This document shows positions 1 through 8,753 of a stretch of DNA of 62,079 nucleotides, in pieces (position 1 is the first letter of the stretch; each line of letters begins with the position of its first letter). Position numbers and translations under genes: made by a program. The notes under the pieces were generated by a model, which saw nothing but the letters and a program-made list of their open reading frames with translations, searched no databases and had not been told where the DNA came from. This DNA is from Pseudomonadota bacterium (GTDB lineage Bacteria > Pseudomonadota > Gammaproteobacteria > Burkholderiales > Burkholderiaceae_D): NCBI GenBank assembly GCA_023422955.1, contig JAFAGG010000016.1:1-62079 (forward strand), read 5' to 3'.

Positions 1-1029
1 GCCGGTCTGCTCGACCTGGGCTATATCGCGTTTTATGCCGTGGGCGCCTATGCCGCCGCCTTGCTGGCTTCACCGCAATTTGCCGTGGTGCTGGAGTCGC
101 TCGCGTTCGAATATCCGGTCCTGGGCAATGCGCTCATCAGTTTCTTCGGTCCCGAGATCGCGCAGCACGGCATACATCTGCCGGTATGGATCATGGTGCC
201 GCTGGCGGCGCTGCTTGCTGCACTGTGCGGGATGATTCTCGGTTTTCCCGTGCTGAAGCTGCGCGGCGACTATCTGGCGATTGTCACGCTGGGCTTTGGC
301 GAGATCATCCGCATTTTCATGAACAACCTGAATGGCCCGGTCAATATCACCAACGGTCCTCAGGGCATCAACATGATCGACCCGGTGCGCATTGCAGGCG
401 TGTCGCTGGCTGGCGAACCGGGGTCGAATGCCACGGTATATCTCGGCTCCTTCGCCATTCCTTCGGTGAATGCCTATTACTTTCTCTTTCTGGCGCTGAC
501 AATAGCCAGCATCTTCATCGCCGTACGCCTGCAGCATTCGCGTCTTGGCCGCGCCTGGATTGCCATACGCGAGGACGAGATTGCGGCCAAGGCCATGGGC
601 ATCAACACGCGCAATGTGAAGTTGCTCGCCTTTGCGATGGGCGCGACTTTCGGCGGGGTGGCGGGCGCCATGTTCGCCTCGTTCCAGGGATTCGTTTCGC
701 CCGAGTCCTTTTCCATCATGGAATCGATCGCCGTGGTCGCGATGGTGGTGCTGGGCGGCATGGGGCATATCCCGGGCGTGGTGCTGGGTGCTTTGCTGCT
801 GGCGGCCTTGCCGGAAATTCTGCGTCATACGGTGGAGCCGATACAGCTGGCGCTGTTCGGCACCGTGCTGATCGAGGCGGAAGTGTTGCGGCAATTGCTG
901 TACGGCTTGGCGCTGGTCCTGATCATGCTGTACCGGCCTTCCGGCCTGTGGCCGGCGCCGCGTCATGAAGACCGGCCGGATGCCAGTGGCGACAGGCTGC
1001 AAAAGCCGGTAGGTGTGGTGCAAGCATGA
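1..1029 (+). CDS. livM: Branched-chain amino acid ABC transporter permease LivM (5' end cut by window)
   Basis: Inner-membrane permease of the LIV-I type importer for leucine, isoleucine and valine; it pairs with LivH and is powered by LivG and LivF. The open frame runs from base 1 (AGLLDLGYIAFYAVGAY), so the N-terminus lies outside the window; 342 residues are visible. Several hydrophobic segments alternate with short loops, and the cytoplasmic coupling loop RAWIAIREDEIAAKAMGIN near residues 183-201 is typical of LivM. The segment GFGEIIRIFMNNLNGPVNIT is also family-typical. livG and livF follow immediately, so this is the middle of a liv operon. The substrate could be another branched-chain or amide-like compound, since these cassettes are promiscuous. 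Confidence 0.93.
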   Translation, partial: AGLLDLGYIAFYAVGAYAAALLASPQFAVVLESLAFEYPVLGNALISFFGPEIAQHGIHLPVWIMVPLAALLAALCGMILGFPVLKLRGDYLAIVTLGFGEIIRIFMNNLNGPVNITNGPQGINMIDPVRIAGVSLAGEPGSNATVYLGSFAIPSVNAYYFLFLALTIASIFIAVRLQHSRLGRAWIAIREDEIAAKAMGINTRNVKLLAFAMGATFGGVAGAMFASFQGFVSPESFSIMESIAVVAMVVLGGMGHIPGVVLGALLLAALPEILRHTVEPIQLALFGTVLIEAEVLRQLLYGLALVLIMLYRPSGLWPAPRHEDRPDASGDRLQKPVGVVQA

Positions 1030-1036
1030 GGTGCGA

Positions 1037-1807
1037 ATGAGCGAGCGCATGATTTTCAACATACGCGGCGCGAGCAAGCATTTCGGCGGCTTGCAAGCGC
1101 TGTCCGATGTCAGCCTGCAGATTCGTGAAGGCCAGATCTATGGCCTGATCGGCCCGAATGGTGCCGGCAAGACGACTTTTTTTAATGTGATTACCGGTTT
1201 GTACCAGCCGGATGGCGGCAGTTTCGAACTGAACGGCAAGCCGTATTCGCCGTCTGCGCCGCATGAAGTAGCCAGGGCAGGCATTGCACGCACTTTCCAG
1301 AACATACGTCTTTTCGGTGAAATGACGGCGCTGGAAAATGTGATGGTGGGACGTCACGTGCGCACCAGGCAAGGTGTGCTGGGTGCGATTCTTCATCACC
1401 GGGCAGCGCGCATGGAAGAAGCCGCGATCCGTCAGCGTGCGATGGAGTTGCTGGACTTTGTCGGCATCGCTCATCTTGCTTCCCGCACGGCGAAATTCCT
1501 GGCTTATGGCGACCAGCGGCGTCTTGAAATTGCGCGTGCGCTGGCGACGGAACCGATCTTGCTGGCGCTGGATGAACCCGCTGCCGGCATGAATGCGACA
1601 GAAAAAATGGCCTTGCGCGAACTCTTGTTGAAGATACGCACAGCGGGCACCACGATTCTCCTGATCGAACACGATGTGAAACTGGTGATGGGATTATGCG
1701 ATCGCATTACCGTGCTCGATTATGGCAAGACGATTGCAGAAGGTTTGCCAGCGGAGGTGCAGCAGGACCCGGCCGTGATCGAAGCCTATCTCGGAGGGAC
1801 GCACTGA
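1037..1807 (+). CDS. livG: Branched-chain amino acid ABC transporter ATP-binding protein LivG
   Basis: ATPase subunit of the LIV importer, 256 residues. Walker A is GPNGAGKTT near residues 39-47, the signature is the LivG-type AYGDQRRLEIARAL, and Walker B is LLALDEPAAGM. The segment LFGEMTALENVMVGRH between Walker A and the signature is characteristic of LivG. The start ATG at 1037 is chosen over the upstream in-frame GTG at 1013 because a GAGGTG Shine-Dalgarno sits just before it and the GTG overlaps livM. The stop overlaps the livF start by one base (TGATG), implying translational coupling. Confidence 0.95.
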   Translation: MSERMIFNIRGASKHFGGLQALSDVSLQIREGQIYGLIGPNGAGKTTFFNVITGLYQPDGGSFELNGKPYSPSAPHEVARAGIARTFQNIRLFGEMTALENVMVGRHVRTRQGVLGAILHHRAARMEEAAIRQRAMELLDFVGIAHLASRTAKFLAYGDQRRLEIARALATEPILLALDEPAAGMNATEKMALRELLLKIRTAGTTILLIEHDVKLVMGLCDRITVLDYGKTIAEGLPAEVQQDPAVIEAYLGGTH

Positions 1808-2532
1808 TGTCGAAAACCCTGCTGCGCATCAGCGCGCTGAAGGTGGCTTACGGCGGCATCCAGGCGGTGAAGGGTATCGACCTGGAAGTGGCAGAGGGAG
1901 AGCTGATCACCCTGATCGGCGCCAATGGCGCAGGCAAGACTACGACCTTGCGCGCCATCACCGGCACTCTGCCGCCCAGTCTTGTGGAAGGTCATATCGA
2001 CTATGCGGGGCAGCCCATCAAGGGCCTGCATTCGCATGAATTGATTCATCGCGGACTCGCCATGGTGCCGGAGGGGCGCGGCGTCTTCACGCGCATGAGC
2101 ATTCATGAAAACCTGCTGATGGGAGCGTACATCCGGCGGGACAAGGAGAGTGTCGCCGCGGATATCGAAAAATGGTATGGCGTATTTCCCCGTCTGAAAG
2201 AACGATCCTCGCAGTTGGCGGGTACTTTGTCGGGCGGCGAGCAACAGATGCTGGCCATGGCTCGTGCCTTGATGAGTCATCCGCGCCTGCTATTGCTGGA
2301 TGAGCCTTCCATGGGATTGTCTCCCATCATGGTGGAGCGTATTTTTGAAGTGATACGGGAAGTGGCGGCGCGTGGCGTGACGATACTGCTGGTCGAACAG
2401 AATGCGAGGCTAGCATTGCAGGCAGCTCATCGCGCTTATGTAATGGATTCGGGCTTGATTACGCTTGGCGGCCCTGCCAGTGATCTGCTCAACAATCCGG
2501 CGGTGCGGCAAGCCTATCTGGGTGAGGCATAA
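1807..2532 (+). CDS. livF: Branched-chain amino acid ABC transporter ATP-binding protein LivF
   Basis: Second ATPase of the LIV importer, 241 residues, the normal length. Walker A is GANGAGKTTTLRA near residues 38-50, the signature is LSGGEQQMLAMARALM and Walker B is LLLLDEPSMGLSP; the H-loop is replaced by the LVEQNARLAL motif usual in LivF. The ATG overlaps the livG stop, so the two ATPases are probably made in equal amounts. No clear intrinsic terminator follows; the next gene is convergent on the other strand. Confidence 0.95.
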   Translation: MSKTLLRISALKVAYGGIQAVKGIDLEVAEGELITLIGANGAGKTTTLRAITGTLPPSLVEGHIDYAGQPIKGLHSHELIHRGLAMVPEGRGVFTRMSIHENLLMGAYIRRDKESVAADIEKWYGVFPRLKERSSQLAGTLSGGEQQMLAMARALMSHPRLLLLDEPSMGLSPIMVERIFEVIREVAARGVTILLVEQNARLALQAAHRAYVMDSGLITLGGPASDLLNNPAVRQAYLGEA

Positions 2533-2562
2533 GAAAATATTACAAGATTCGTATCAGGCTGC

Positions 2563-2874
2563 TTAGTGCCCGGTATTCCAGAACTTCCAGCGCGACAGGA
2601 AGCGATCTGCCGCCAGGCGCGCTTCATAACGCGGATAACCCGGCACCCATTTGAGAATCAGGGGGATGGCAAAGGCCAGAAGTGCCACATCATCCAGCCA
2701 GCCGAAAAGTATCAGCCAGTCGGGTATCACGTCGAGCGGACAAATCAGATAAATCACGAGCAGGGCAGTCGCCAATCTGACTCCCAGAGGTGTCGCGGGA
2801 TTGCGGCATGCATACCACAACATTACCGTGTCACGGCCAAACACCCGGGATAAGCGACGCAAGCGGTTAAACAT
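2563..2874 (-). CDS. DUF1232 (YkvA-like) small membrane protein
   Basis: A 103-residue protein with the DUF1232 signature CPLDVIPDWLILFGWLDD around residues 45-62, followed by a hydrophobic helix (VALLAFAIPLILKWV). Family members are small membrane-associated proteins of unknown role, and nothing nearby specifies one. The frame is open further upstream, but the perfect AGGAGG lies five bases before the ATG at 2874 (an adjacent ATG at 2877 would be only two bases away), so 2874 is chosen. It is convergent with livF. Confidence 0.8.
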   Translation of the reverse strand: MFNRLRRLSRVFGRDTVMLWYACRNPATPLGVRLATALLVIYLICPLDVIPDWLILFGWLDDVALLAFAIPLILKWVPGYPRYEARLAADRFLSRWKFWNTGH

Positions 2875-3196
2875 CATGGCCTCCTGAGCATCCGTGAAAG
2901 GTAGGTAAAAAATAAAACGCTCCCGCCCCTTGAATGGGCAAGTATCGAATAAGCCGGCTGCGAGAAAAGCGGGATGCAAAACTTGTTCCCGATGAAGAAG
3001 TCGTCCATGTTTGGACAACAGGTATCAGGATGAGTTTATAACCGCTTATCGCATTCTATTCAGGCGCCAAGAGAAGAGATGACGAACTAGAAGCGAGAGC
3101 CTGCACTATAAAGTAAGGCCTTGTTTGCGGAAATAAAGAAGGGATTTATGCGAAACCGTTTTAAGGCGGCACAATGACACAAAAACGGCACTAAAA

Positions 3197-3221
3197 GAAA
3201 AAGGGCAGGGCGCCCTTTTTC
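3197..3221 (-). terminator. Intrinsic terminator of the small gene at 3235
   Basis: A perfect 10-bp inverted repeat (GAAAAAGGGC / GCCCTTTTTC, loop AGGGC) directly follows the minus-strand gene. Read on the minus strand the stem is followed by a T-rich run. Confidence 0.75.
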
Positions 3222-3234
3222 TTCGTGTAAAAAT

Positions 3235-3453
3235 CTATTTCGTTTCTCCGTAATGATGCAGGTCGGGCACAGGTTCGCTGGTAACTTTGTGTAGATCTCT
3301 GCGCATTTCCCGCAACTGTTCTACTTTTGCCAGTCTTACCAAGGCTCTAAGCGATTCCTGGTACAAATGTTTCTGACGCGATGAGGCCTTGTTTCCTTGG
3401 ATAGCTTCTACCATCTCGTCAATCATTGTATCGGTCGAATATTGCATCATCAT
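3235..3453 (-). CDS. Small conserved-looking protein, function unknown, candidate FNR target
   Basis: A 72-residue, charged, probably helical soluble protein; no signal or membrane segment is visible, and I do not recognise a family. The start follows a strong AAAGGAGG four bases before an ATG (three consecutive ATGs at 3453, 3450 and 3447 are possible). The frame is followed by a good terminator. Upstream lies a perfect TTGAT-N4-ATCAA box (3580-3593) centred about 41 bases before the start point predicted from a TAATAG -10. A strong ribosome site, its own promoter and its own terminator argue for a real monocistronic gene. Oxygen-responsive expression is inferred from the box only. Confidence 0.65.
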   Translation of the reverse strand: MMMQYSTDTMIDEMVEAIQGNKASSRQKHLYQESLRALVRLAKVEQLREMRRDLHKVTSEPVPDLHHYGETK

Positions 3454-3552
3454 GTTGCCTCCTTTGCATCTTACAGGCTCTATACCGATTCTTTTCAAAT
3501 CGTGTTGGACATCCAAGTGTTTCTTTATTGAATTAACGGATGTCTTAGGGAA

Positions 3553-3593
3553 CTATTAAATTTCTTTGCATTAATGTATTTGATGTTAATCAA
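3553..3593 (-). promoter_or_regulatory. FNR/ANR-type box with -10 element for the small gene at 3453
   Basis: TTGATGTTAATCAA at 3580-3593 is a perfect match to the FNR-family palindrome TTGAT-N4-ATCAA. On the minus strand a TAATAG -10 (3558-3553) predicts a start near 3546, placing the box centre at about -41, the class II activation position. Confidence 0.6.
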
Positions 3594-4388
3594 AAATCAG
3601 TAACAAAGAGAGTTTATCTGCTTGTCTCCCTGTGTTTTACCCGAGTATTGGGACCTTATTCATCTTCCAAGCTGAGTGTAAAAAGAGAGTCCTCTTACTG
3701 CTAAGGTTCCATAAATTCGGCATAAAGCAGAAGAAGATCGAATTTGGGAACCACACTTCAAGCAAGAACAGTTTTTCTTCACTATCGGGAAACTGTTATG
3801 CAATTTGCCCGTCTTAAATTGCAATATTTCTTTGTTGATTGATTAATTTTCAGCAGTTCCCTAGAGATAAAAATTCTTTAAATAGGAATTGTTGAGGGAA
3901 ATGCTCACATAAATGAATCAAAAAAATGCATCAAAAGGATTTTGTAAAGTAATCGTTTGCAGGTAGCTAATAGAAGTTTGAGCTATTTGAAACATTTTGT
4001 TTCGCAGACTTTTACAATGAATCTGTCTTAACAAAAAGCATACTTGCTAGAAGGTGAAGGATATCGCCTGGTACGCAGCATGGTCATGCCGCTGTAATAC
4101 AAGCGAAAGAGGAAAGGGAGAAGCGGGAACTTGGTTATATCAATGATTGATGGACCATCTAGTGCGCGTTTATGGAATTTGGGATGTGAGGAAGATTCAG
4201 CAAGGTTTATTGAGGAAATTTTCAAGCATTCCAGATTTCCGATAAGACTAAGGCGCTAGATTTTGAGGTGGGGCAAGCAAGAATGCATTAATACCTACTC
4301 AATATATGGTCTGTTGGGAATTTAAGTCTGATCAAGTTGTCATGTATCACGTAAAGACACTTTATTTTTGCTTACCGAAGAGGAAACT
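3594..4388. other. AT-rich gene-poor region, no convincing gene
   Basis: About 800 bases with base composition clearly more AT-rich than the flanks. Open frames on either strand (for example 3632-3817 on plus and 4028-4225 on minus) have no ribosome site and no recognisable protein pattern. The right end carries a plausible promoter for the HTH gene: TTGTCA at 4337-4342, an 18-base spacer and TTTATT at 4361-4366. An undetected small RNA or a decayed gene cannot be excluded. Confidence 0.5.
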
Positions 4389-4754
4389 ATGAACCAGGAC
4401 CAAGTACCAGAGCAAAAAGGATATGACCCTAACCATCTGCTGGATACTTTAATCAAGCAAATGAAACTGAAAAACGATGCGGCTTTGTGTCGTGCTCTTG
4501 AAGTGGCACCGCCTGTTATCAGCAAGATTCGCCATAAGCGCCTGCCGGTCGGTGCCTCGTTGCTGATTCGTATGCATGAGCTGACCGGTATGAATATTCG
4601 CGAATTGCGCGATCTGATGGGCGATCGTCGTACCAAGTATCGTTTAAGCAATGTGCAAGGCAAGCCCAAGGGTGATGCTGTCGCCGAAGAAGGCAATCAA
4701 TCCAGTCAGGCTGACCAAGGAGAACGTTCCAGCCAGGGAGGTTCGCTGCACTAA
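4389..4754 (+). CDS. Small helix-turn-helix (Cro/CI-like) DNA-binding protein
   Basis: A 121-residue protein. Residues about 14-75 (LLDTLIKQMKLKNDAALCRA, then VAPPVISKIRHKRLPVGASL) read as a compact helix-turn-helix: 'D-A-A-L-C-R-A-L-E-V' followed by 'P-P-V-I-S-K-I-R' is the turn and recognition helix. The tail after residue 85 is polar and disordered, rich in Q, S and G. The ATG at 4389 has AGAGGA upstream and is preferred to the TTG at 4368. It stands alone between two gene-poor stretches. Similar short regulators are, as I recall, common in Burkholderiales, but the target is unknown. Confidence 0.7.
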   Translation: MNQDQVPEQKGYDPNHLLDTLIKQMKLKNDAALCRALEVAPPVISKIRHKRLPVGASLLIRMHELTGMNIRELRDLMGDRRTKYRLSNVQGKPKGDAVAEEGNQSSQADQGERSSQGGSLH

Positions 4755-4775
4755 CTTATTAGTAATTGGAAGTGG

Positions 4776-4827
4776 AGAGGGTGCATCACTTATTTTTCTC
4801 GGATGAAATGAAAATGATGTGCCCTCT
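4776..4827 (+). terminator. Long hairpin downstream of the HTH gene, possible terminator
   Basis: Arms 4776-4788 and 4815-4827 form a 13-bp stem with two G-U wobbles and a 26-base A/T-rich loop, 22 bases after the HTH stop. The following bases (TTGTCTAG) are only weakly T-rich, so it could instead be part of an RNA. Confidence 0.35.
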
Positions 4828-5378
4828 TTGTCTAGCCAAGCTTGGCGGAAGCAGTCCTTCTGACTACATTCTTGTCGGATATGCCTTCAATGAATAAGGC
4901 TATCTACCATTGTCTCTATCCTCTTTTGATTTCCTTCTCAGGGAATTCGATTACTCATAGGTCTAGCCCGAGATATCAGGACGCATAACCCTGTTAATTT
5001 CTTGAGCTTGCTGACTGAGCGCGTAATTCCAACTATAAAAATGATTGACGCAGAGTTCCCTGCATTCCTTTGACGGCTGCTAGATAGAGACTTCGCGCAG
5101 ATCCTTAGACTTTCTCCGAGCCTTCGGGTGGACAGAGAAGTGCTCTTTAATGCCGGAATTACTTTCCACAACAGAGAATTGTTGTAAATACGCAATTCTT
5201 TCTGTGCTTTAAAATAATTCCATTATTGCAATAAATTTTCGACGAAAATTAGGCGCTCTTTGAAGAGCCGCATGCTGCCTGCTTTAGCAAGGCTCGTTAG
5301 AATTTAGTAATAGTCTTTTCGCCTAATCCCCCTTTCTACCTTGTCACTGCCAGCCAGTTTACATGGTGAAAAACTCAA
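4828..5378. other. AT-rich gene-poor region before the pilus operon
   Basis: About 550 bases without a supportable gene. The longest open frame (4938-5195, minus) is Ser/Arg/Leu-rich with no ribosome site. I recognise no repeat or insertion-sequence end. Confidence 0.45.
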
Positions 5379-5384
5379 TATAAT
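5358..5384 (+). promoter_or_regulatory. Candidate promoter of the minor-pilin operon
   Basis: TATAAT at 5379-5384 lies 30 bases before the pilE-like ATG. TTTACA at 5358-5363 is the nearest -35-like hexamer, at a short 15-base spacing. No sigma-54 GG-N10-GC signature is seen. Confidence 0.4.
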
Positions 5385-5414
5385 GAATTCCCGCAATTAG
5401 CTCCCCCTATAAAA

Positions 5415-5873
5415 ATGATTGCCACCGTGAAAAAACATGATCGCTCAAAGGGATTTACCTTGATTGAGTTGATGATCGTTGTTGTCATTGTCGGCATTCT
5501 CGCAAGTGTCGCGCTTCCTGCTTACCAGGATTATGTAAGGCGAAGCGCGATACAGGAGGGGCTTGCAACGCTGGCGGATGTACGGATAAAGCTGGAACAG
5601 TTCTATCAAAACAATCGCAACTATGGATCTGCCGCTTGTGGCAATGATGGCGTCGCGCAGCGTGTCACCTGGGCTAATACCGACAATTTCAGTTACGGCT
5701 GTAATCTGGATGTTGATAAGCAAGGGTATTTGCTAACAGCTACCGGCATAGCAAGTGGAAGTGCTCGGGGGCATGAGTATGAACTGGACCAGGGTAACGC
5801 CCGCGCCACAAAGAAATTTAAAGGTGATAGCGCGACGAAGTCATGTTGGCTGGTGAGAGGTGGCGAATGCTAA
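5415..5873 (+). CDS. pilE: Type IV pilin-like minor pilin (PilE type)
   Basis: A 152-residue prepilin. The class III leader MIATVKKHDRSKG is cut by PilD before FTLIELMIVVVIVGILASVA, with the invariant Glu at +5 and the long N-terminal helix. The C-terminal domain has cysteines near residues 75, 95, 144 and 152 that can form the pilin disulphide loop. As first gene of the cluster it likely joins the pilus-initiating minor-pilin complex rather than the fibre. In Pseudomonas the pilE of this operon is last, so the order differs here. No strong Shine-Dalgarno precedes the ATG; a GTG at 5427 is an alternative. Its stop overlaps fimT by seven bases. Confidence 0.88.
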   Translation: MIATVKKHDRSKGFTLIELMIVVVIVGILASVALPAYQDYVRRSAIQEGLATLADVRIKLEQFYQNNRNYGSAACGNDGVAQRVTWANTDNFSYGCNLDVDKQGYLLTATGIASGSARGHEYELDQGNARATKKFKGDSATKSCWLVRGGEC

Positions 5874-6478
5874 GCATCGGCAAGTCTAAGCTGCACATGC
5901 CAGGTTTTACGCTCGTCGAGATGATAGTGGTCATGGCAGTACTGAGTATTCTATTGGCTATTGCTGCTCCTTCCTTGCAAACGTTTATGCGCAATGCACA
6001 AGTGCGCAGCCTTTCGGAAAGTCTCCTGGCCGGCATTAATCTGGCGCGCAGCGAGGCTATTCGTCGCAATACCCAGGTCAGTTTCTGGATGGTGACGAAT
6101 ACTTCAGCAAGCTGCGCTTCAAGTGATGCCGGCAATGCATGGGTAGTCAGCCTGGATAGCCCGGCGAACAATTGTGATACGCCGGCTTCACCCACCACGA
6201 ACCCACGTATCGTCCAGACTCACATCGGCAGCGAGGCGGCTACCGGTATCAATATCGCGGCCACGACCAACGGCGGTGCTGCGGCTTCCTGCATCAGTTT
6301 CAACGGTTTTGGTGCGGTCGAATCTGCCTGCCCGGGAGGATTGGCACGGCTGGCAGTTATCAACCTCACTTCCGAATCGGGAGGCCGGGCGCTGCGTATT
6401 CAAGTGGATGGAGGGAGTGTGCGCTTATGCGACCCCTCGATTAGCGATAGCGCGAATCCTGTCCGTTGTCCGAGTTAG
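5867..6478 (+). CDS. fimT: Minor pseudopilin FimT/FimU (GspH family)
   Basis: A 203-residue prepilin: leader MLSIGKSKLHMPG, then FTLVEMIVVMAVLSILLAIA with Glu at +5. The downstream part has the GspH/FimT pattern ('R-N-A-Q-V-R-S-L-S-E-S-L-L-A-G-I-N-L-A-R-S-E-A-I-R-R'). This subunit belongs to the minor-pilin tip complex of type IV pili; in some bacteria FimT also binds DNA during uptake. The ATG at 5867 has GAGAGG six bases upstream and overlaps the pilE-like stop. Confidence 0.9.
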   Translation: MLSIGKSKLHMPGFTLVEMIVVMAVLSILLAIAAPSLQTFMRNAQVRSLSESLLAGINLARSEAIRRNTQVSFWMVTNTSASCASSDAGNAWVVSLDSPANNCDTPASPTTNPRIVQTHIGSEAATGINIAATTNGGAAASCISFNGFGAVESACPGGLARLAVINLTSESGGRALRIQVDGGSVRLCDPSISDSANPVRCPS

Positions 6479-6488
6479 AGAGACAAGC

Positions 6489-6923
6489 ATGCACAAATCG
6501 ACTCCACGTGTTTTTCGAATCAGGCATGCGTGCGGCGTGGCGATGATAGAAGTCCTTATTTCCGTCCTGCTGCTGGCAGTTGGCATCATGGGGCTGGTGA
6601 CGATGCAGGCCTCGATGAGCCAGAACGCCACGCAGGCCAAACTGCGTAGCGAAGCTTCATTCCTGGCTACTCAGCTGATGGGGCAAATGTGGGTCGATGT
6701 CGGCAATCTGAATAAATATCAGGTGACAGGCGGAGCCTGTAATGACACCAGCCATGTTGCCTGCACGGCCTGGAGCAACCAGATAGCCAGCATCTTGCCA
6801 AGCGGGTCGGCCAATGTGGTGGTGGATGCGGATAACAATGTGACGATCAGGCTTACCTGGACCTTGCCGGGTGACGACGCACATCCAAATCAGTATCAGA
6901 TCGACACAAGAATTACTAACTAA
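6489..6923 (+). CDS. pilV: Minor pilin PilV
   Basis: A 144-residue prepilin with leader ending HACG and mature start VAMIEVLISVLLLAVGIMG, Glu at +5. The GLVTMQASMSQNATQAKLRS stretch after the hydrophobic helix is typical of PilV, which helps prime pilus assembly with FimU/T, PilW and PilX. The frame is open far upstream (from 6174), but the class III leader fixes the start at 6489, ten bases after the fimT stop. The ribosome site is weak, suggesting coupling to fimT. Confidence 0.88.
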   Translation: MHKSTPRVFRIRHACGVAMIEVLISVLLLAVGIMGLVTMQASMSQNATQAKLRSEASFLATQLMGQMWVDVGNLNKYQVTGGACNDTSHVACTAWSNQIASILPSGSANVVVDADNNVTIRLTWTLPGDDAHPNQYQIDTRITN

Positions 6924-6934
6924 GGAGCGATCGC

Positions 6935-8023
6935 ATGAAGTGTCGGCCCATCTTTTCTAAGGGATTTTCCTTGGTGGAGTTGATGATCAGTATGGTGATC
7001 GGCCTTATTACGCTCCTGGTCGTGACCCAAGTCCTGGTTGCGTCCACAGAACGCAAGCAGGCTTCGGTAGGCGGCACCGACTCGCTTCTCAATGCGACGC
7101 TGGGCCTGTACACGCTGGAGCGTGATCTCAAGAATGCAGGATTTGGCCTGAATCCTATTCGCCAATCTCTGGGATGCCCGGTCAGGAGGCAATACGAGTC
7201 TCAGCCGCAGGAAATCACATCGCTCGCACCGGTACTGATCGTGGATGGCGCCAATGGCGCTGCGGATTCGATTCGTATCATGGCCAGCAATAAAACCAAT
7301 TTCCCGCTTCCCATTTTTATCAGGGAGCATGATCAGACCAGTCGCGTTTTCCATGTTCACCAGGCGCTGGGTGTCAGCGCTGGCGACATCATGGTGGCAG
7401 TGCCTATCGTGCCGACATCCGATGCCTGGTGCAGCGTATTCGAGGTTTCCTCTCTGTCGGCGGATCAGCTGGAAATTCGCCATGCTGCCGATAATGACCG
7501 TCCCTGGAATCAGCAGGCGATCTTTCCCATGTATGAGAATCGTTATTGGAAAGGGGATTATTTGCTGAATCTGGGCACGGGCGTTGAGCAAGTCTATGCA
7601 ATCAGTGCCGGGAGCGAGCTGACATTAGGAAGTTATAACTATTTTGCGGCCATGAATCGTATTGATACGCAAGTGCTTTATCCCCATATCGTTCAGCTGC
7701 AGGCGACATACGGGAAAGATACGGACGGTAATGGTTCCGCGGATCTCTGGGATACGGTTCTGCCAATCGACTCTGATAAATGGAGTGAAGTCATCGCAGT
7801 GCGAGTGGCGATCGTCTCACGCAGTACCAAGCGCGAAGCGACGCAAGTCACGCCGGATCCTGCCAATGGCGTGGGTAATTGCGGTATGGCGACAGCGGTT
7901 TGCTGGCGGCCAGACCCCAATGGGAATCAGGTGGCCATATCGATAGCGGGTGCTGACTGGCGCAACTACCACTATCGGGTTCTGGAAACCACGGTCCCTC
8001 TGCGCAATGCCATCTGGCGCTGA
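6935..8023 (+). CDS. pilW: Minor pilin PilW
   Basis: A 362-residue prepilin: leader MKCRPIFSKG, then FSLVELMISMVIGLITLLVV with Glu at +5. PilW proteins are the large minor pilins of the initiation complex. The segment 'L-G-L-Y-T-L-E-R-D-L-K-N-A-G-F-G' after the N-terminal helix is a hallmark of the family. An AAGGAG is seven bases before the ATG. The stop overlaps the next start (TGATG). Confidence 0.9.
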   Translation: MKCRPIFSKGFSLVELMISMVIGLITLLVVTQVLVASTERKQASVGGTDSLLNATLGLYTLERDLKNAGFGLNPIRQSLGCPVRRQYESQPQEITSLAPVLIVDGANGAADSIRIMASNKTNFPLPIFIREHDQTSRVFHVHQALGVSAGDIMVAVPIVPTSDAWCSVFEVSSLSADQLEIRHAADNDRPWNQQAIFPMYENRYWKGDYLLNLGTGVEQVYAISAGSELTLGSYNYFAAMNRIDTQVLYPHIVQLQATYGKDTDGNGSADLWDTVLPIDSDKWSEVIAVRVAIVSRSTKREATQVTPDPANGVGNCGMATAVCWRPDPNGNQVAISIAGADWRNYHYRVLETTVPLRNAIWR

Positions 8024-8745
8024 TGTCTGGATGGAGAGAACAAGTCATGCCTAAGCAATATGGAACGAGCGCACAAATGCATATCGAAGCCCACTCAGGT
8101 TTTTTCCGGCAACGCGGGATATCGCTTGCGATGGTGCTTATATCGCTGGTAGTGATGTCGCTCGCAGCGGTAGGGCTGGTGCGCATGACCGATTCTGGAG
8201 CCATGATCGTGGGTAACGTCGCATTCAAGCAGGCCGCAACCGCGGCCACCGATCGCGGAATGGAGTTGGCGATGACCTGGCTGGTCAATAACGGCACCAG
8301 TGCGACAGTGGAGAGCGACAGCGCGAATGATGGCTATTACGCTTCGGTGCGCCCCGAACTGGACCTGGCCGGAACTTCTTCCGATCCGAACCGCGTGCTG
8401 ATCGATTGGCAGAACAATCAATGTCAGGGCAGCGGTGTGCCAGCTAATCGGTGCCTGTCCACGGCGAGTATTCCGGTTGCGGAAAGCGATGCCATTGCAC
8501 ACGCCGTCCGCTACGTCATCATTCGCCAGTGCGAAGGAGCCGGCTCCCATGCTGCCTGGGGATTGCGATGCGCACGGCCGCAGGTGAAAGTTTTTGCAGG
8601 CGCTGGGGATCGGGGGGCTACCAGCTATGAATCTCCGGGGGCGCCTAGCGAGGCAGTGCCTCCAGAAGTGTATTACCGGGTTATTGTCCGCTCCGCCGGA
8701 GCTCGCAACACGGTCAGCTTTACAGAAGCCTACGTTAATTTCTAG
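8023..8745 (+). CDS. pilX: Minor pilin PilX
   Basis: A 240-residue protein with an N-terminal RQRGISLAMVLISLVVMSLA segment: a class III-like leader of about 32 residues and a hydrophobic helix that lacks the +5 Glu. PilX connects the minor-pilin complex to PilY1. The start overlaps the pilW stop; an internal ATG at 8047 with GGAGA upstream is an alternative that shortens the leader by eight residues. The position between pilW and pilY1 fixes the assignment. Confidence 0.85.
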   Translation: MSGWREQVMPKQYGTSAQMHIEAHSGFFRQRGISLAMVLISLVVMSLAAVGLVRMTDSGAMIVGNVAFKQAATAATDRGMELAMTWLVNNGTSATVESDSANDGYYASVRPELDLAGTSSDPNRVLIDWQNNQCQGSGVPANRCLSTASIPVAESDAIAHAVRYVIIRQCEGAGSHAAWGLRCARPQVKVFAGAGDRGATSYESPGAPSEAVPPEVYYRVIVRSAGARNTVSFTEAYVNF

Positions 8746-8753
8746 GAGGCCAT

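Noticed and set aside
4938..5195. Minus-strand open frame in the AT-rich region
   Set aside because: No ribosome site, odd Ser/Arg/Leu composition and no recognisable pattern; treated as non-coding.
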